Translations under genes and position numbers: made by a program
Part shown: in pieces, positions 17,755 to 26,383 of the stretch
Layout: the number at the start of each line of letters is the position of its first letter
Numbering within the stretch: the stretch's first letter is position 1
Notes under the pieces: generated by a model
Told to the model about the DNA's origin: nothing
Database searches by the model: none
What the model saw: only the letters and a program-made list of their open reading frames with translations
Assembly (NCBI RefSeq): GCF_009363715.1
Contig: NZ_CP045404.1
Location: 898,001-962,000, forward strand
Length of the DNA stretch: 64,000 bases
Direction: 5' to 3'
Source of the DNA: Roseovarius sp. THAF9
Lineage (GTDB): Bacteria; Pseudomonadota; Alphaproteobacteria; Rhodobacterales; Rhodobacteraceae

Positions 17755-18496
17755 GCCGGTGCTGGAGACGCGGGGGATCACGAAGCGGTTCGGTGCGCTG
17801 ACCGCGAGCGAGGACGTGTCGCTGGAGCTGAAGGCGGGGGAGATCCACGCCATCATTGGGCCGAATGGCGCAGGAAAGTCGACTTTGATCCAGCAGGTTT
17901 GCGGGCTTTTGCGCCCGGATGCGGGCGAGGTCTGGCTAGGCGGGACCGACGTGACCCGAACGGGAGCGGCGGCGCGGGCGCGGGCCGGGCTGGGCCGGAC
18001 GTTCCAGGTGTCGCAGTTGGCGATGGAAGACACGGTGCTGCAGAACGTGGTGCTGGGCGCGCTGGGGGCCGTGGGGCGGCCCTGGCGGTTTTTCGGGGCG
18101 GCGTTGCGACAGGCCGATTTGCGCGACAGGGCCGAGGCGGCGCTGGCGCAGGTGGGATTGGAGGACGTGGCGGCGACGCGGTGTGCGGACCTGTCGCACG
18201 GGCAGCGGCGGCAGTTGGAAGTGGCGGTGGCGCTGAGCCTTGGCCCGCGGGCCTTCGTGATGGACGAGCCGATGGCGGGGCTGGGCGCGGAAGGCTCGAA
18301 ACGGATGACGGGGTTCCTGAGTGAATTGCGCGGCACGGCGCCGATCCTGCTGGTGGAGCATGACATGGACGCGGTCTTTGCCCTGGCGGACCGGATCAGC
18401 GTGCTGGTCTACGGGCGGATCATCGCGACGGGAACAGTGGCCGAGATCCGGGCGGACCGGGCGGTGCGCGACGCCTATCTGGGGGAAGAGGCATGA
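17747..18496 (+). CDS. livG: LivG-type ABC transporter ATPase
   Basis: A 249-residue ABC ATPase. Walker A is GPNGAGKST (near residue 40), the signature is LSHGQRRQ (the LSHG variant usual for LivG), Walker B FVMDEPMAGL and the switch VEHDMDAVF. It overlaps livM by 8 bases and livF by 4, and should pair with LivF to energise LivHM. Family members bind one ATP at each LivG-LivF interface. Confidence 0.92.
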   Translation: MTEPVLETRGITKRFGALTASEDVSLELKAGEIHAIIGPNGAGKSTLIQQVCGLLRPDAGEVWLGGTDVTRTGAAARARAGLGRTFQVSQLAMEDTVLQNVVLGALGAVGRPWRFFGAALRQADLRDRAEAALAQVGLEDVAATRCADLSHGQRRQLEVAVALSLGPRAFVMDEPMAGLGAEGSKRMTGFLSELRGTAPILLVEHDMDAVFALADRISVLVYGRIIATGTVAEIRADRAVRDAYLGEEA

Positions 18497-19179
18497 GCCT
18501 GTTGCGGGTCGAGGGGCTGGAGGCAAGCTATGGCGCAAGCCAGGCGCTGTTCGGCGTGGACTTGGAGGTGGGCGCGGGCGAGGCCGTGGCACTGATGGGA
18601 CGCAACGGGATGGGCAAGACCACCACCGTGCGGGCGATCTGCCGGATGATCCCCAGCCGGGGTGTCTTGCACTTCGACGGGCAGGATTTGCACAATCTGC
18701 CGAGCCACCGGGCCGCGCGGCTGGGCATCGGCCTTGTGCCCGAGGGGCGGCGGTGTTTCCGGGACCTGACGGTTGCGGAGAACCTGTTGGCCGCGGCGCG
18801 GCCCGGCCCGTGGGACCAGGCAAAGGTGGCGGATTTGTTTCCGCGGCTGGAAGAGCGTGCGGGGCAGGTGGCGGCGTCACTGTCGGGCGGTGAGCAGCAG
18901 ATGCTGGCGATTGGCCGGGCGCTGATGACCAACCCCAGCCTGATGATCCTCGACGAGGCCACCGAGGGGCTTGCACCGCTTGTACGGGCCGAAATCTGGG
19001 CGGCGTTGGGGCAATTGCGGGATGCCACCGAGATGGCGCTTCTGGTGATCGATAAATCGGTGCGGGAACTGGCGCAGGTGGCGGACCGCGCGGTGCTGCT
19101 GGAGCGGGGCGAGACGGTCTGGAGCGGCAAAATGGGGGATCTGACGCCGGACGTGTCGGAGCGGTACGTGGGGGTGTGA
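18493..19179 (+). CDS. livF: LivF-type ABC transporter ATPase
   Basis: A 228-residue ABC ATPase and last gene of the block. Walker A is GRNGMGKTT, the LivF-typical LVPEGRRCFRDLTVAENL follows, the signature is LSGGEQQML and Walker B is LMILDEATEGLAP. The switch position reads VIDKSVREL, where most LivF proteins have LVEQ or a similar sequence; it still fits the family. No periplasmic binding protein (LivK) lies on either side of the block. Confidence 0.92.
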   Translation: MSLLRVEGLEASYGASQALFGVDLEVGAGEAVALMGRNGMGKTTTVRAICRMIPSRGVLHFDGQDLHNLPSHRAARLGIGLVPEGRRCFRDLTVAENLLAAARPGPWDQAKVADLFPRLEERAGQVAASLSGGEQQMLAIGRALMTNPSLMILDEATEGLAPLVRAEIWAALGQLRDATEMALLVIDKSVRELAQVADRAVLLERGETVWSGKMGDLTPDVSERYVGV

Positions 19180-19293
19180 GCCCGCGCAACCCCGGCCTTT
19201 AGGAAGCCCGCCTAGCCTCCAAGCCGGGGCCGTTTGATTTGAGCCTGGAGGTCCCGGGTCGGGCCGGGGACGGGTGTGCGCCGAGGCGCGCTG

Positions 19294-20793
19294 TCAGCGG
19301 GCGGCCGGTTCCAGGATATCGGCGAGTTTCAGGCGCTGGATCTTGCCCGAGGGGCCTTTGGGTAGTTCGTCGAGGAAGTGGATCTCATCGGGGGATTTGA
19401 ACGTGCCGAGACGGTTGCGGCAGATCTCGATAAGGTCGGCGCCGTTTAGGGTGGAGCCGTCGCGAACGCGCACCGCCGCCTCGACGGTTTCGCCGTAGGT
19501 GGTGCAGGGCCGAGCGAAGGCGGCGGCCTCTATCACGTCGGGATGGGTGTAGAGCGCCTCGTCGACCTCGCGCGGGGCGATGTTCTCGCCGCCCTTGATG
19601 ATCAGCTCTTTCAGGCGGCCGGTGACGAAGACGTAGCCCTGGGCGTCCATGCGGGCGAGGTCGCCGGAGCGCAGCCAGCCGTCGCGGAACGTGTCGCGTG
19701 TGGCATCCGGGTTCTTGAGATAGCCCTGCATCACATTGGGGCCGCGCACGGTGATCTCGCCCTCCGTATCGGCGGGGACGAGGGCGCCGGTGCTGTCCTG
19801 TATCTGGACCTCGCAGCCATAGGCCATGCCCGACGAGCCGATCTTGCGGGTGGCGGGCGGTAGCGGGTTCGATAGGATCTGGGCGGCGGTTTCGGTTAGG
19901 CCCATTGTTTCGATGATGGGTACGGAAAAGCGGGTCTCGAACGCCGATTGGGTCTCGACCGCCAGCGCCGAAGAGGCGGAGCGGCCGAAGCGCAGGCGGG
20001 TGCGGACCTCGAGGCTGGGTTCATCGGTGCCGTGCAGGAGGTGCGAGATGATGGTGGGCACGGCGGAGAACCAGGTGACTTCGGCCTCTGCCGCTTGGCC
20101 CCAGAAACGGGAGGCGGAGAATTTCGACGTGACGGCGAGCGAGCCGCCGGAGACGAGGCTGCCCATGACGGTCACGCAGAGGCCGTTGATATGGTAGACC
20201 GGCAGAATACAGAAGCCGCGGTCCGCTTGGGAAAGGTCGTGGGCGATGGCGGTGGTCCAGCCTCCGGCCAGAAGGCTGGCATGGGTGTGCAGCACGCCCT
20301 TGGGACGGCCCGTGGTGCCGGAGGTATACATCAGGAGGGCGTGGTCGTCTGGGGTGACGGGGTGCAGGTCTGCCTTGGCCTGTTCTGACAAGGGCACGGT
20401 GGCGATGCCGGTAGCGTTGGCGGCGGTGAATTGATCGGCGCAGGCGTCGTGGACGAAGGCGAAGCGAGCCTCGGAATGGTCGAGCGCGTAGGCGATGGCA
20501 TCGCGGCCCGCTGCGAGGTTGATCATGGTGGCGCGGAAGCCGCCGGCAAGGGCGCCGTAAAGGGCAACGAGCCCGTCGCGGCTGTTAGGGGCCACGATGG
20601 CGACGCTTTCGCCGCGCGCGGCGCCCCGTGCGGTCAATGCCCGCGCGAAGCTGTGAGCCGCGTCCTGAAGGGTGGGCCAGCCGAGACTCGTGCCGTCCTC
20701 GGGGAAGACGATAGCGGTACCGCCCAGATCCGCGCGGGCGGCGAGCCAGTCGCGGATAGTGCCTTCGGGGGGTGTATCGCGGCTGAGCTTCAT
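19294..20793 (-). CDS. AMP-forming acyl-CoA ligase, SauT-like candidate
   Basis: A 499-residue adenylate-forming enzyme that activates a carboxylic acid with ATP and coenzyme A. The P-loop-like motif YTSGTTGRPKG is at about residues 154-164; GLTETAAQI, the hinge region GRLKELIIKGGENIAP and the catalytic lysine in GPSGKIQRLKL follow. It overlaps the aldehyde dehydrogenase gene by 4 bases and is last in the tct operon. That pairing, a CoA ligase with a SauS-like acylating dehydrogenase, is the arrangement of sulfoacetate catabolism (SauT makes sulfoacetyl-CoA, SauS reduces it to sulfoacetaldehyde). The substrate is inferred from context; another short acid is possible. Confidence 0.85.
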   Translation of the reverse strand: MKLSRDTPPEGTIRDWLAARADLGGTAIVFPEDGTSLGWPTLQDAAHSFARALTARGAARGESVAIVAPNSRDGLVALYGALAGGFRATMINLAAGRDAIAYALDHSEARFAFVHDACADQFTAANATGIATVPLSEQAKADLHPVTPDDHALLMYTSGTTGRPKGVLHTHASLLAGGWTTAIAHDLSQADRGFCILPVYHINGLCVTVMGSLVSGGSLAVTSKFSASRFWGQAAEAEVTWFSAVPTIISHLLHGTDEPSLEVRTRLRFGRSASSALAVETQSAFETRFSVPIIETMGLTETAAQILSNPLPPATRKIGSSGMAYGCEVQIQDSTGALVPADTEGEITVRGPNVMQGYLKNPDATRDTFRDGWLRSGDLARMDAQGYVFVTGRLKELIIKGGENIAPREVDEALYTHPDVIEAAAFARPCTTYGETVEAAVRVRDGSTLNGADLIEICRNRLGTFKSPDEIHFLDELPKGPSGKIQRLKLADILEPAAR

Positions 20794-22193
20794 TGGCCCG
20801 CTGCCTTCCAGTAGTCGGCGAAGATATCTTTGAGCGCGGGCTCATTGGTGGGGATTTCGCGGACGATCTTGGTGGATTGCAGGAAATGCTTCCAATGGAC
20901 GTTCTCGTCGATGGAGTTGCCGCCCCAGCTGCCGCAGCCCATGGAGAGCGAGAAGGGCATGCCGTTGGTGAAGGCGCCGCCGGTAGCGAAGGTATGCGCC
21001 TGGTTTACGATGATGCGGCTGGTGGGGATGGCGCGGGCCAGGGTCATGGGACGGGTGTCGTCGGTGCTGTGCAGACCGACGGAATGGCCCGCGCCCTGAA
21101 ACAGCTGGATGTCGCGGGCAACGCGGATGGCGTCTTCGAAATCCGTGGCCGCGTAAAGCGCGAGCACGCGGCTGAGCTTCTCGCCGGAAAGGGGATGATC
21201 CGGGCCGATGCCGGTGGTGGGCACGGCGATATATTCGGTGCCCTTGGGGACCTTGCCCGAAAGCCCCAGCGCGTCGATCATCTTGTCGGCGTCCTGGGCG
21301 ATGACGGAACGGTTGAGATGGCCGTCTGGCCAGAGTGCGGCGACAACGGCGGCCTCGTCCTCGACCACGGCGCCGCCGGCGCGGGCCATGGCCTTGACGA
21401 AGTCCTCACGCACTGCATCAACGACCACGACCGAATTTTCGGACGAGCAGGAGGTGGCATTGTCGAACGTCTTGGAGGCGCGGATCTTCTCTGCGGCGTC
21501 GTCGAGATCGGCGGTCTCATCCACGATGACGGTGACGTTGCCTGCGCCAACGGCGACGGCGGGCGTGCCTGAGGTCTGGGCGCGGTGGACGTTGTTCTGG
21601 CTGCCAGTGGCGACGACCATATCGCAGGTTTCCATCAGGCGCTGAGTCTTGTCCTTTGAACCTGGCGCGGGGACCATGCTGACAAGGTCGGGATCCTCGC
21701 CGATCTTTTCGAACTCGGCGTGGATGAATTTGATCAGTTTCTCGCAGCTGGGCACGCCCTTGGGCGAGGGAGCGACGACGATGGCGTTGCCGCATTTCAG
21801 CGCGTTGATGATGTTGTTGGCGGGCGTGGCGGCGGGGTTGGTCGAGGGCACGATCGCGGCAACAACACCCTTGGGGCGGGCGATTTCGGTGATGCCGGTG
21901 GCGGTGTCCTCGCGGATGACGCCGAAGGTGGTGACGCCCTTGATGTCGCGCATGAGGCCCAGCGTCTTGCGATGGTTCTTGGTTATCTTGTCGGGCACGT
22001 TCCCGAGGCCCGTGGTTCCCACGGCCAGTTCGGCCAATTCCCGGTTCCGGCCCGGTTCCATGATCGCCCATGCGACGGCCAGTGCGGCGCGGTCGTAGCG
22101 CTGTTGGCTGCCTTCGGCCTCGTACCGGCCTTGGGCGGCGCGGGCACGGGCGATGATGGCGTCCAGGTCTGCGATGGGGTCAGGGGCATTCAT
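20790..22193 (-). CDS. CoA-acylating aldehyde dehydrogenase, SauS-like
   Basis: A 467-residue member of the acylating aldehyde dehydrogenase family, which interconverts an acyl-CoA and an aldehyde with NAD(P)H. The nucleotide-binding part includes VAAIVPSTNPAATPANNIIN and the catalytic cysteine lies in FDNATSCSSENSVVVV (about residue 246). The C-terminal part has FTNGMPFSLSMGCGSWGGNS. The sequence resembles sulfoacetaldehyde dehydrogenase (SauS) and its relatives, from memory of the family. It overlaps the CoA-ligase gene and follows tctC after a 60-base gap with a strong hairpin. Together they predict uptake of sulfoacetate and reduction to sulfoacetaldehyde; the next enzyme, Xsc, is not in the window. 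Confidence 0.82.
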   Translation of the reverse strand: MNAPDPIADLDAIIARARAAQGRYEAEGSQQRYDRAALAVAWAIMEPGRNRELAELAVGTTGLGNVPDKITKNHRKTLGLMRDIKGVTTFGVIREDTATGITEIARPKGVVAAIVPSTNPAATPANNIINALKCGNAIVVAPSPKGVPSCEKLIKFIHAEFEKIGEDPDLVSMVPAPGSKDKTQRLMETCDMVVATGSQNNVHRAQTSGTPAVAVGAGNVTVIVDETADLDDAAEKIRASKTFDNATSCSSENSVVVVDAVREDFVKAMARAGGAVVEDEAAVVAALWPDGHLNRSVIAQDADKMIDALGLSGKVPKGTEYIAVPTTGIGPDHPLSGEKLSRVLALYAATDFEDAIRVARDIQLFQGAGHSVGLHSTDDTRPMTLARAIPTSRIIVNQAHTFATGGAFTNGMPFSLSMGCGSWGGNSIDENVHWKHFLQSTKIVREIPTNEPALKDIFADYWKAAGQ

Positions 22194-22214
22194 GGTGTGA
22201 AACCTTTCTGATGA

Positions 22215-22239
22215 GGGGCGCGCGGGTCGTGCGCGCCCC
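22215..22239 (-). repeat. GC-rich hairpin between tctC and the SauS-like gene
   Basis: A perfect 9-bp stem (GGGGCGCGC / GCGCGCCCC) with a 7-base loop lies 15 bases after the tctC stop, with no T-run. Such stems after a binding-protein gene usually protect its mRNA 3' end so that it is made in excess over the downstream enzymes. Partial termination is the alternative. Confidence 0.65.
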
Positions 22240-22253
22240 GTTGGCGTTCGACT

Positions 22254-23216
22254 TTAAAGACCAGCGAGGAGTTCCTTGAGTGTTTCCTCGCGGGCGGCCC
22301 ACATCTCGATCACCTCGTCGCGGGACATGACGTGCATGGGCGAGCCGCCCGCTTCCATCTTGCCTTTGACGCGGCTGTTCTCGAACATGGTGGGGACGAT
22401 CTCGGCCAGCTTGTCGATGATCGGTTGGGGCGTGCCCTTGGGGACCATCACGCCGCGAAAATTGACCGAGGCGTTGTCGATGTCATAGCCCTGTTCCTGC
22501 ATCGTCGGCACGTCGGGCAGAAAGTCGCTACGCTCGTTGTCGAAGACGCCGAGGATCTTGACGTTACCGGCCTCTTCGGCGCGGAACGCGTCGGACAGGT
22601 TGTTGACCCCGCCCAGCACGTCACCGGCGATTACGGCCTTCATGGCGCCCGCACCACCCGCGTTGTTGGGGATGTAGGCCAGTTTGACGCCAGCGGCCTT
22701 TTCAAGCTGAAGCGCCGCAATGTGGTGGCCGACGTAAAGACCGGCGCCGGAAAAGGTGAGGCCGCCGGGGTTTTCCTTGGCGTAGTTCACCACGTCTTCC
22801 ATCGAGTTGAACTGGCTGTCCGCGCCCACGACGAAAACCGCCGGGTCGGCGCCCCAGTTGGCGATGGGCTCGAAGCTGTCGGTGCCGTATTCGACGCCGC
22901 CCTCAATGGACTGGGCGATGAAGTGGGGCACGTTGTAGGCGCCCAGGGTGTAGCCGTCGGGCTCGACCTGCGTCGCGAGCCAGTTCCAGCCGACGCGGCC
23001 TCCCGCGCCGGGCTTGTTGACGATGGCGATGGGCACGCCGAGCGCGTCCTCGTTGCCTGCCGTCATGGTGACGATGCGCGCCTGAAAGTCGGTGGCGCCG
23101 CCGGCGCCATAGCTGACCATCAGCATGACGGGGCGTTCCGGGTAGTTGTCCTGGGCGCCGGCGGTGCCCGCCAGACCCATGAGCGCAATGGATGCGGCTG
23201 CAATCAGCTTCTTCAT
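22254..23216 (-). CDS. TctC-type periplasmic solute-binding protein
   Basis: A 320-residue substrate-binding protein of the tripartite tricarboxylate transporter family. The signal peptide is MKKLIAAASIALMGLAGTAGA, followed by the conserved YPERPVMLMVSYGAGGATD and the second family motif INKPGAGGRVGW-like segment (IVNKPGAGG). ATG 23216 has a GGGAGG ribosome binding site 9 bases upstream; the longer frame would add an arginine- and proline-rich stretch without a signal. It captures an organic acid in the periplasm and hands it to TctAB, encoded just upstream. Context suggests a sulfonated or short carboxylic acid. Confidence 0.9.
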   Translation of the reverse strand: MKKLIAAASIALMGLAGTAGAQDNYPERPVMLMVSYGAGGATDFQARIVTMTAGNEDALGVPIAIVNKPGAGGRVGWNWLATQVEPDGYTLGAYNVPHFIAQSIEGGVEYGTDSFEPIANWGADPAVFVVGADSQFNSMEDVVNYAKENPGGLTFSGAGLYVGHHIAALQLEKAAGVKLAYIPNNAGGAGAMKAVIAGDVLGGVNNLSDAFRAEEAGNVKILGVFDNERSDFLPDVPTMQEQGYDIDNASVNFRGVMVPKGTPQPIIDKLAEIVPTMFENSRVKGKMEAGGSPMHVMSRDEVIEMWAAREETLKELLAGL

Positions 23217-23260
23217 TTCTTGGTTCCTCCCTTGGAAAGTTGTCTTTTGCTTCTTGGTTT

Positions 23261-23725
23261 TCAGAAAAGGATCTCTCGCGGGGTGAAGACGCCGAGCAAC
23301 AGCGCGAAGAGACCGTACATCACAGCCAGGAAACCGGCCGTGATCAGCACCCGTTTGACCCATGTACGCGCCGCGTCGTGGGGGGCGGGGTCGTAGAGGG
23401 ACAGCAGGATGAAAAAGGCGATGGTGGACGCGGTGTAAAAGCCCAGTGTCTGCGCCGCCCAAAAGACGTAGATCAGCATGACCACGATTCCGGGCAGTAT
23501 GTTCAAGGTCGCGATGCGGCCGAGGCCGGGGCCGACCTTGGTCTTGCCCAGCAGCGCCTTGCCAAAGGTCCAGACGGCCAGCGCCACGAAGGCGACCGAG
23601 ATGATGCGCGGAAACAGAAAGGCGCGGGCGGGCTCGCCGGTGAAACTGAGCCAGGCGACCCAGACGCCCACGGCGGCGACAAGCCCACTGGCGACGATGT
23701 GCTGCGTGCGGGGTAGATTGGTCAT
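23261..23725 (-). CDS. TctB-type small membrane subunit
   Basis: A 154-residue protein with four hydrophobic segments (IVASGLVAAVGVWVAWLSF; AFVALAVWTFGKALL; ILPGIVVMLIYVFWAA; VLITAGFLAVMYGLFALLLG), the usual build of TctB. ATG 23725 overlaps the tctA stop by 4 bases; an antisense-like extension upstream of it inside tctA is rejected. It works with TctA and TctC in proton- or sodium-driven uptake. Confidence 0.85.
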   Translation of the reverse strand: MTNLPRTQHIVASGLVAAVGVWVAWLSFTGEPARAFLFPRIISVAFVALAVWTFGKALLGKTKVGPGLGRIATLNILPGIVVMLIYVFWAAQTLGFYTASTIAFFILLSLYDPAPHDAARTWVKRVLITAGFLAVMYGLFALLLGVFTPREILF

Positions 23726-25251
23726 GTGACCTGCTCCTCGCGTTCGAGAGTGTCTTCCTTGCTGAGGTAGCGGCGCTGGCGCAGTTCCATCCAGACCGAG
23801 TAGGCGATGGAGGCCACGACGATGCCGATCAGCGTAAGGTTCAGCGCGCCGGTGAAGAAATAGCTGCCCATGCTGGACGTGGCGTTGGCGATCATGGCGC
23901 CTTGCACGAAATTGGCCTCGGCAATGGGGCCGAGGATGAGGCCCAGCACTAGCGGCGCGGCAGAGAAGCCAAAGCGTTCGAGGAAATACATGCCGGTGCC
24001 GAGCGCGGCCATGATGTAGACATCGCCCATGGAATTCTGAACCGAGTAGCTGCCGAAGACCGCGAGGGCCAGCACCACGGCGGCCATGACCGCGTTTGGC
24101 ACCTGCGCCACGCGGGCCGCCAGCCCGGCCACGTAAAGCCCGAAGACGCACATCAGGATCTGGCCGATCAGCATGGAGTTGATGAAGGTCCAGGCGACAT
24201 CGGGATAGTTCTCGAACAGGTCGCTGCCGGGGAAAATGCCGTGGATCAGGAGGCCGCCTAAGAGCACCGCGGCGGTGGGCGAGCCGGGGATCGAGAGCGT
24301 CAGCAATGGCACCAGAGAGGGGCCGACCATGGCGTTGTTGGCACTTTCGGCGGCGATCACGCCTTCGCTGTGGCCGGTGCCGAATTTCTTTTGCTCGGGG
24401 CTGGTCTTGCGGGCCTGATCATAGGCCACGAGCCCTGCGATCTGGCCGCCGACGCCCGGTATGAGGCCGACGAACGAGCCGGTGAGCGTGCCTATGGAAA
24501 GCGCGCGCGAGCGGCGGAAGACCTCGCGGATCGAGTCCATGATGGGGCTTTTCTCGACCTTGAGAACCTCGGCGTCGTGCTGGTGCCGGCCCTTGGCGAA
24601 CATGGTGATGACCTGCGGAATGGCGAAAAGGCCGATCAGGGCGGGGATGATGTTGATGCCGCCAGACACGCTGGAATGGAAAATGAAGCGCTGGGCCCCC
24701 ATCACGTCGTCGAACCCGATGGTGGCCAGCCACAGCCCGATGCAGCCGGACAGAAGCCCTTTGACCACCGAACTGGAATCGAGCGAGCCGATGACTGTGA
24801 CGCCGAGGATGGCCAGCCAAAAGAGGTGCGACGGCCCGAAGGCCAGCGCCCACTCGGCGAGTACCGGCGTGAGGAAGATCAGCAGCAGCACGCCGAAGAC
24901 CCCCCCGATGGCCGAGGAAATGAACGACAGTTGCAGGGCCCTTGCGCCCTGGCCGTTCTTGGCCATGGTGTGCCCGTCCAGCGTGGTGGCGATGTTGGCG
25001 GGTGCGCCTGGGATCTTGAGAAGAATGGCGCTGACCGCGCCGCCCGCGACCGTCGAGGTATATGCCGCGCCCAAGAGGATAAGGCCCTGCGTTGCATCCA
25101 GCTTGAACGTGAAGGGAATGAGCAGGGCCACGGCCATCGTCGGCGAAAGGCCCGGCGTGGCGCCCAGGATCAGTCCGCCGATGGTGCCGATCAGAAGCAG
25201 CATGAAGTTGAACTGCGTAAACACGTCGCCGAAGTAGAACAGGAACTCCAA
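23722..25251 (-). CDS. TctA-type large membrane subunit
   Basis: A 509-residue polytopic permease, the main channel of the tripartite tricarboxylate transporter. Family motifs include GATPGLSPTMAVALLIPFTF and KIPGAPANIATTLDGHTMAK near the start and the repeat of the first motif, GLIPGVGGQIAGLVAYDQAR. TTG at 25251 is chosen as start: it gives the family's usual N-terminus (xEFLFYFGDVF) and has a GGGAGG site 7 bases upstream. An ATG at 25317 would add 22 atypical residues and cover the operator. First gene of the tctA-B-C-dehydrogenase-ligase operon. Confidence 0.9.
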   Translation of the reverse strand: MEFLFYFGDVFTQFNFMLLLIGTIGGLILGATPGLSPTMAVALLIPFTFKLDATQGLILLGAAYTSTVAGGAVSAILLKIPGAPANIATTLDGHTMAKNGQGARALQLSFISSAIGGVFGVLLLIFLTPVLAEWALAFGPSHLFWLAILGVTVIGSLDSSSVVKGLLSGCIGLWLATIGFDDVMGAQRFIFHSSVSGGINIIPALIGLFAIPQVITMFAKGRHQHDAEVLKVEKSPIMDSIREVFRRSRALSIGTLTGSFVGLIPGVGGQIAGLVAYDQARKTSPEQKKFGTGHSEGVIAAESANNAMVGPSLVPLLTLSIPGSPTAAVLLGGLLIHGIFPGSDLFENYPDVAWTFINSMLIGQILMCVFGLYVAGLAARVAQVPNAVMAAVVLALAVFGSYSVQNSMGDVYIMAALGTGMYFLERFGFSAAPLVLGLILGPIAEANFVQGAMIANATSSMGSYFFTGALNLTLIGIVVASIAYSVWMELRQRRYLSKEDTLEREEQVT

Positions 25252-25300
25252 GCCGTATCCTCCCGTTGGCTTGTCGTGATTGACCTGAAAGGGTATGTAA

Positions 25301-25326
25301 TGAAAACAATATTGCAAATGTTTTCA
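25301..25326. promoter_or_regulatory. Perfect 8-bp dyad, candidate operator of the LacI-type regulator
   Basis: TGAAAACA and TGTTTTCA form a perfect inverted repeat with a 10-base centre (ATATTGCAAA), located between the divergent tctA (start 25251) and regulator (start 25352) genes in an otherwise GC-rich stretch. The total of 26 bp is longer than a simple LacI site, but the CAATATTGCAAA core could hold the minor-groove contact. It is the natural site for control of both directions. Confidence 0.55.
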
Positions 25327-25351
25327 TTTTTCATTGCGTGAGGTCGCGCAA

Positions 25352-26383
25352 GTGTCTGACAATACGAAAAGAAAAGTCGATATCATTACCGTGGCGAAGG
25401 CGGCGCGCGTGTCACCCTCGACGGTGTCGCGCAGCTTCAATCACCCGGACCTGGTGAAGGCCACGACTCGGAAAAAGATCGACGCCGCCGTGCGGCGGCT
25501 GGGTTATATCCGCAACCGCGCGGCGCAGACGATTCACGGTATCCGCAGCGGCACGATCGGGCTGATCGTGCCGACGGTGGACCAGGCGATATTCGCCGAG
25601 ATGATCCAGAGTTTTTCCGAGGCGGTGGAGGAGCTGGGGTTCACCATCCTGCTGGCCTCGCACGGGTTCAACCTGGACCGCGAATACAGTCTGACGCGCA
25701 AGATGCTGGAACATCGGGTGGACGGCGTGGCGCTGATCGGGATCGCGCATACGCAGGACACGCTGGATTTGCTTGCGCAACAGGAGATGCCGACTCTGCT
25801 GCTGTGGAGCTTTTCGCCCGACGCGCCGTTTCCCTGCGTCGGGTCGGACAATTACGCCGCCGGAGCGCTGATCGGACGGCATGTGGCGGGGTTGGGACAC
25901 CGCCGCGTGGCGGCGATGTTCCCGCCGGTGGAGGGCAACGATAGGGCGTCACTGCGGTTTGCCGGCGTGAAGGACGCGCTGGCGGAGGTGGGTTGCCGTA
26001 TTCCCGAGGCGTGGCAGCTGGTGGCGCCCTACAGCGTGGCGACGGCGAAAAGCGCTGTGGAGGCGCTGATTGCCGAGGGCGATCTGCCGACGGCGATCAT
26101 CTGCGGCAACGACGTGCTGGCCTGGGGCGCGCTGCACGCGCTGAACCGCGCCGAAATCGACGTGCCGGGGCGGGTGACGGTGACGGGGATTGGGGATTTC
26201 AAGGGCTCGAGGGAGTTCGAGCCGTCGCTGAGCACGGTGCGCATCCCGGCGCGGACCATAGGGGCGCGGGCGGCAGTGGCCATCGTGCAGCTGACCACCT
26301 CGGAGGCGGCGGTGGACGTGGCGGCGCTGATCCCGCCCGAGATCATTGTGCGCGCGACGAGCAGGCCGCCGCGCGCACAATAG
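25352..26383 (+). CDS. LacI/GalR-family transcriptional regulator
   Basis: A 343-residue regulator. The N-terminal helix-turn-helix is VDIITVAKAARVSPSTVSRS followed by the hinge helix region (IRNRAAQTIHG), and the rest is a periplasmic-binding-protein fold that binds a small effector (GTIGLIVPTVDQ; VDGVALIGIAH; TAIICGNDVLAWGAL; VTGIGDFKGS). GTG at 25352 has a GTGAGG motif 8 bases upstream; a TTG at 25334 is possible. It is divergent from the tct-sau-like operon with a palindrome between them, so it most likely represses that operon until the substrate or an intermediate binds. Confidence 0.88.
   Translation: MSDNTKRKVDIITVAKAARVSPSTVSRSFNHPDLVKATTRKKIDAAVRRLGYIRNRAAQTIHGIRSGTIGLIVPTVDQAIFAEMIQSFSEAVEELGFTILLASHGFNLDREYSLTRKMLEHRVDGVALIGIAHTQDTLDLLAQQEMPTLLLWSFSPDAPFPCVGSDNYAAGALIGRHVAGLGHRRVAAMFPPVEGNDRASLRFAGVKDALAEVGCRIPEAWQLVAPYSVATAKSAVEALIAEGDLPTAIICGNDVLAWGALHALNRAEIDVPGRVTVTGIGDFKGSREFEPSLSTVRIPARTIGARAAVAIVQLTTSEAAVDVAALIPPEIIVRATSRPPRAQ

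Noticed and set aside
16699..18366. Long minus-strand open frame (555 codons) antisense to livM and livG
   Set aside because: It is rich in Arg, Pro and His and mirrors the codon bias of the real plus-strand genes; no ribosome site or motif.
24370..25341. Plus-strand open frame antisense to tctA
   Set aside because: Composition is that of a GC-rich shadow (Gly, Asp, Arg) and tctA has full family motifs in the other direction.
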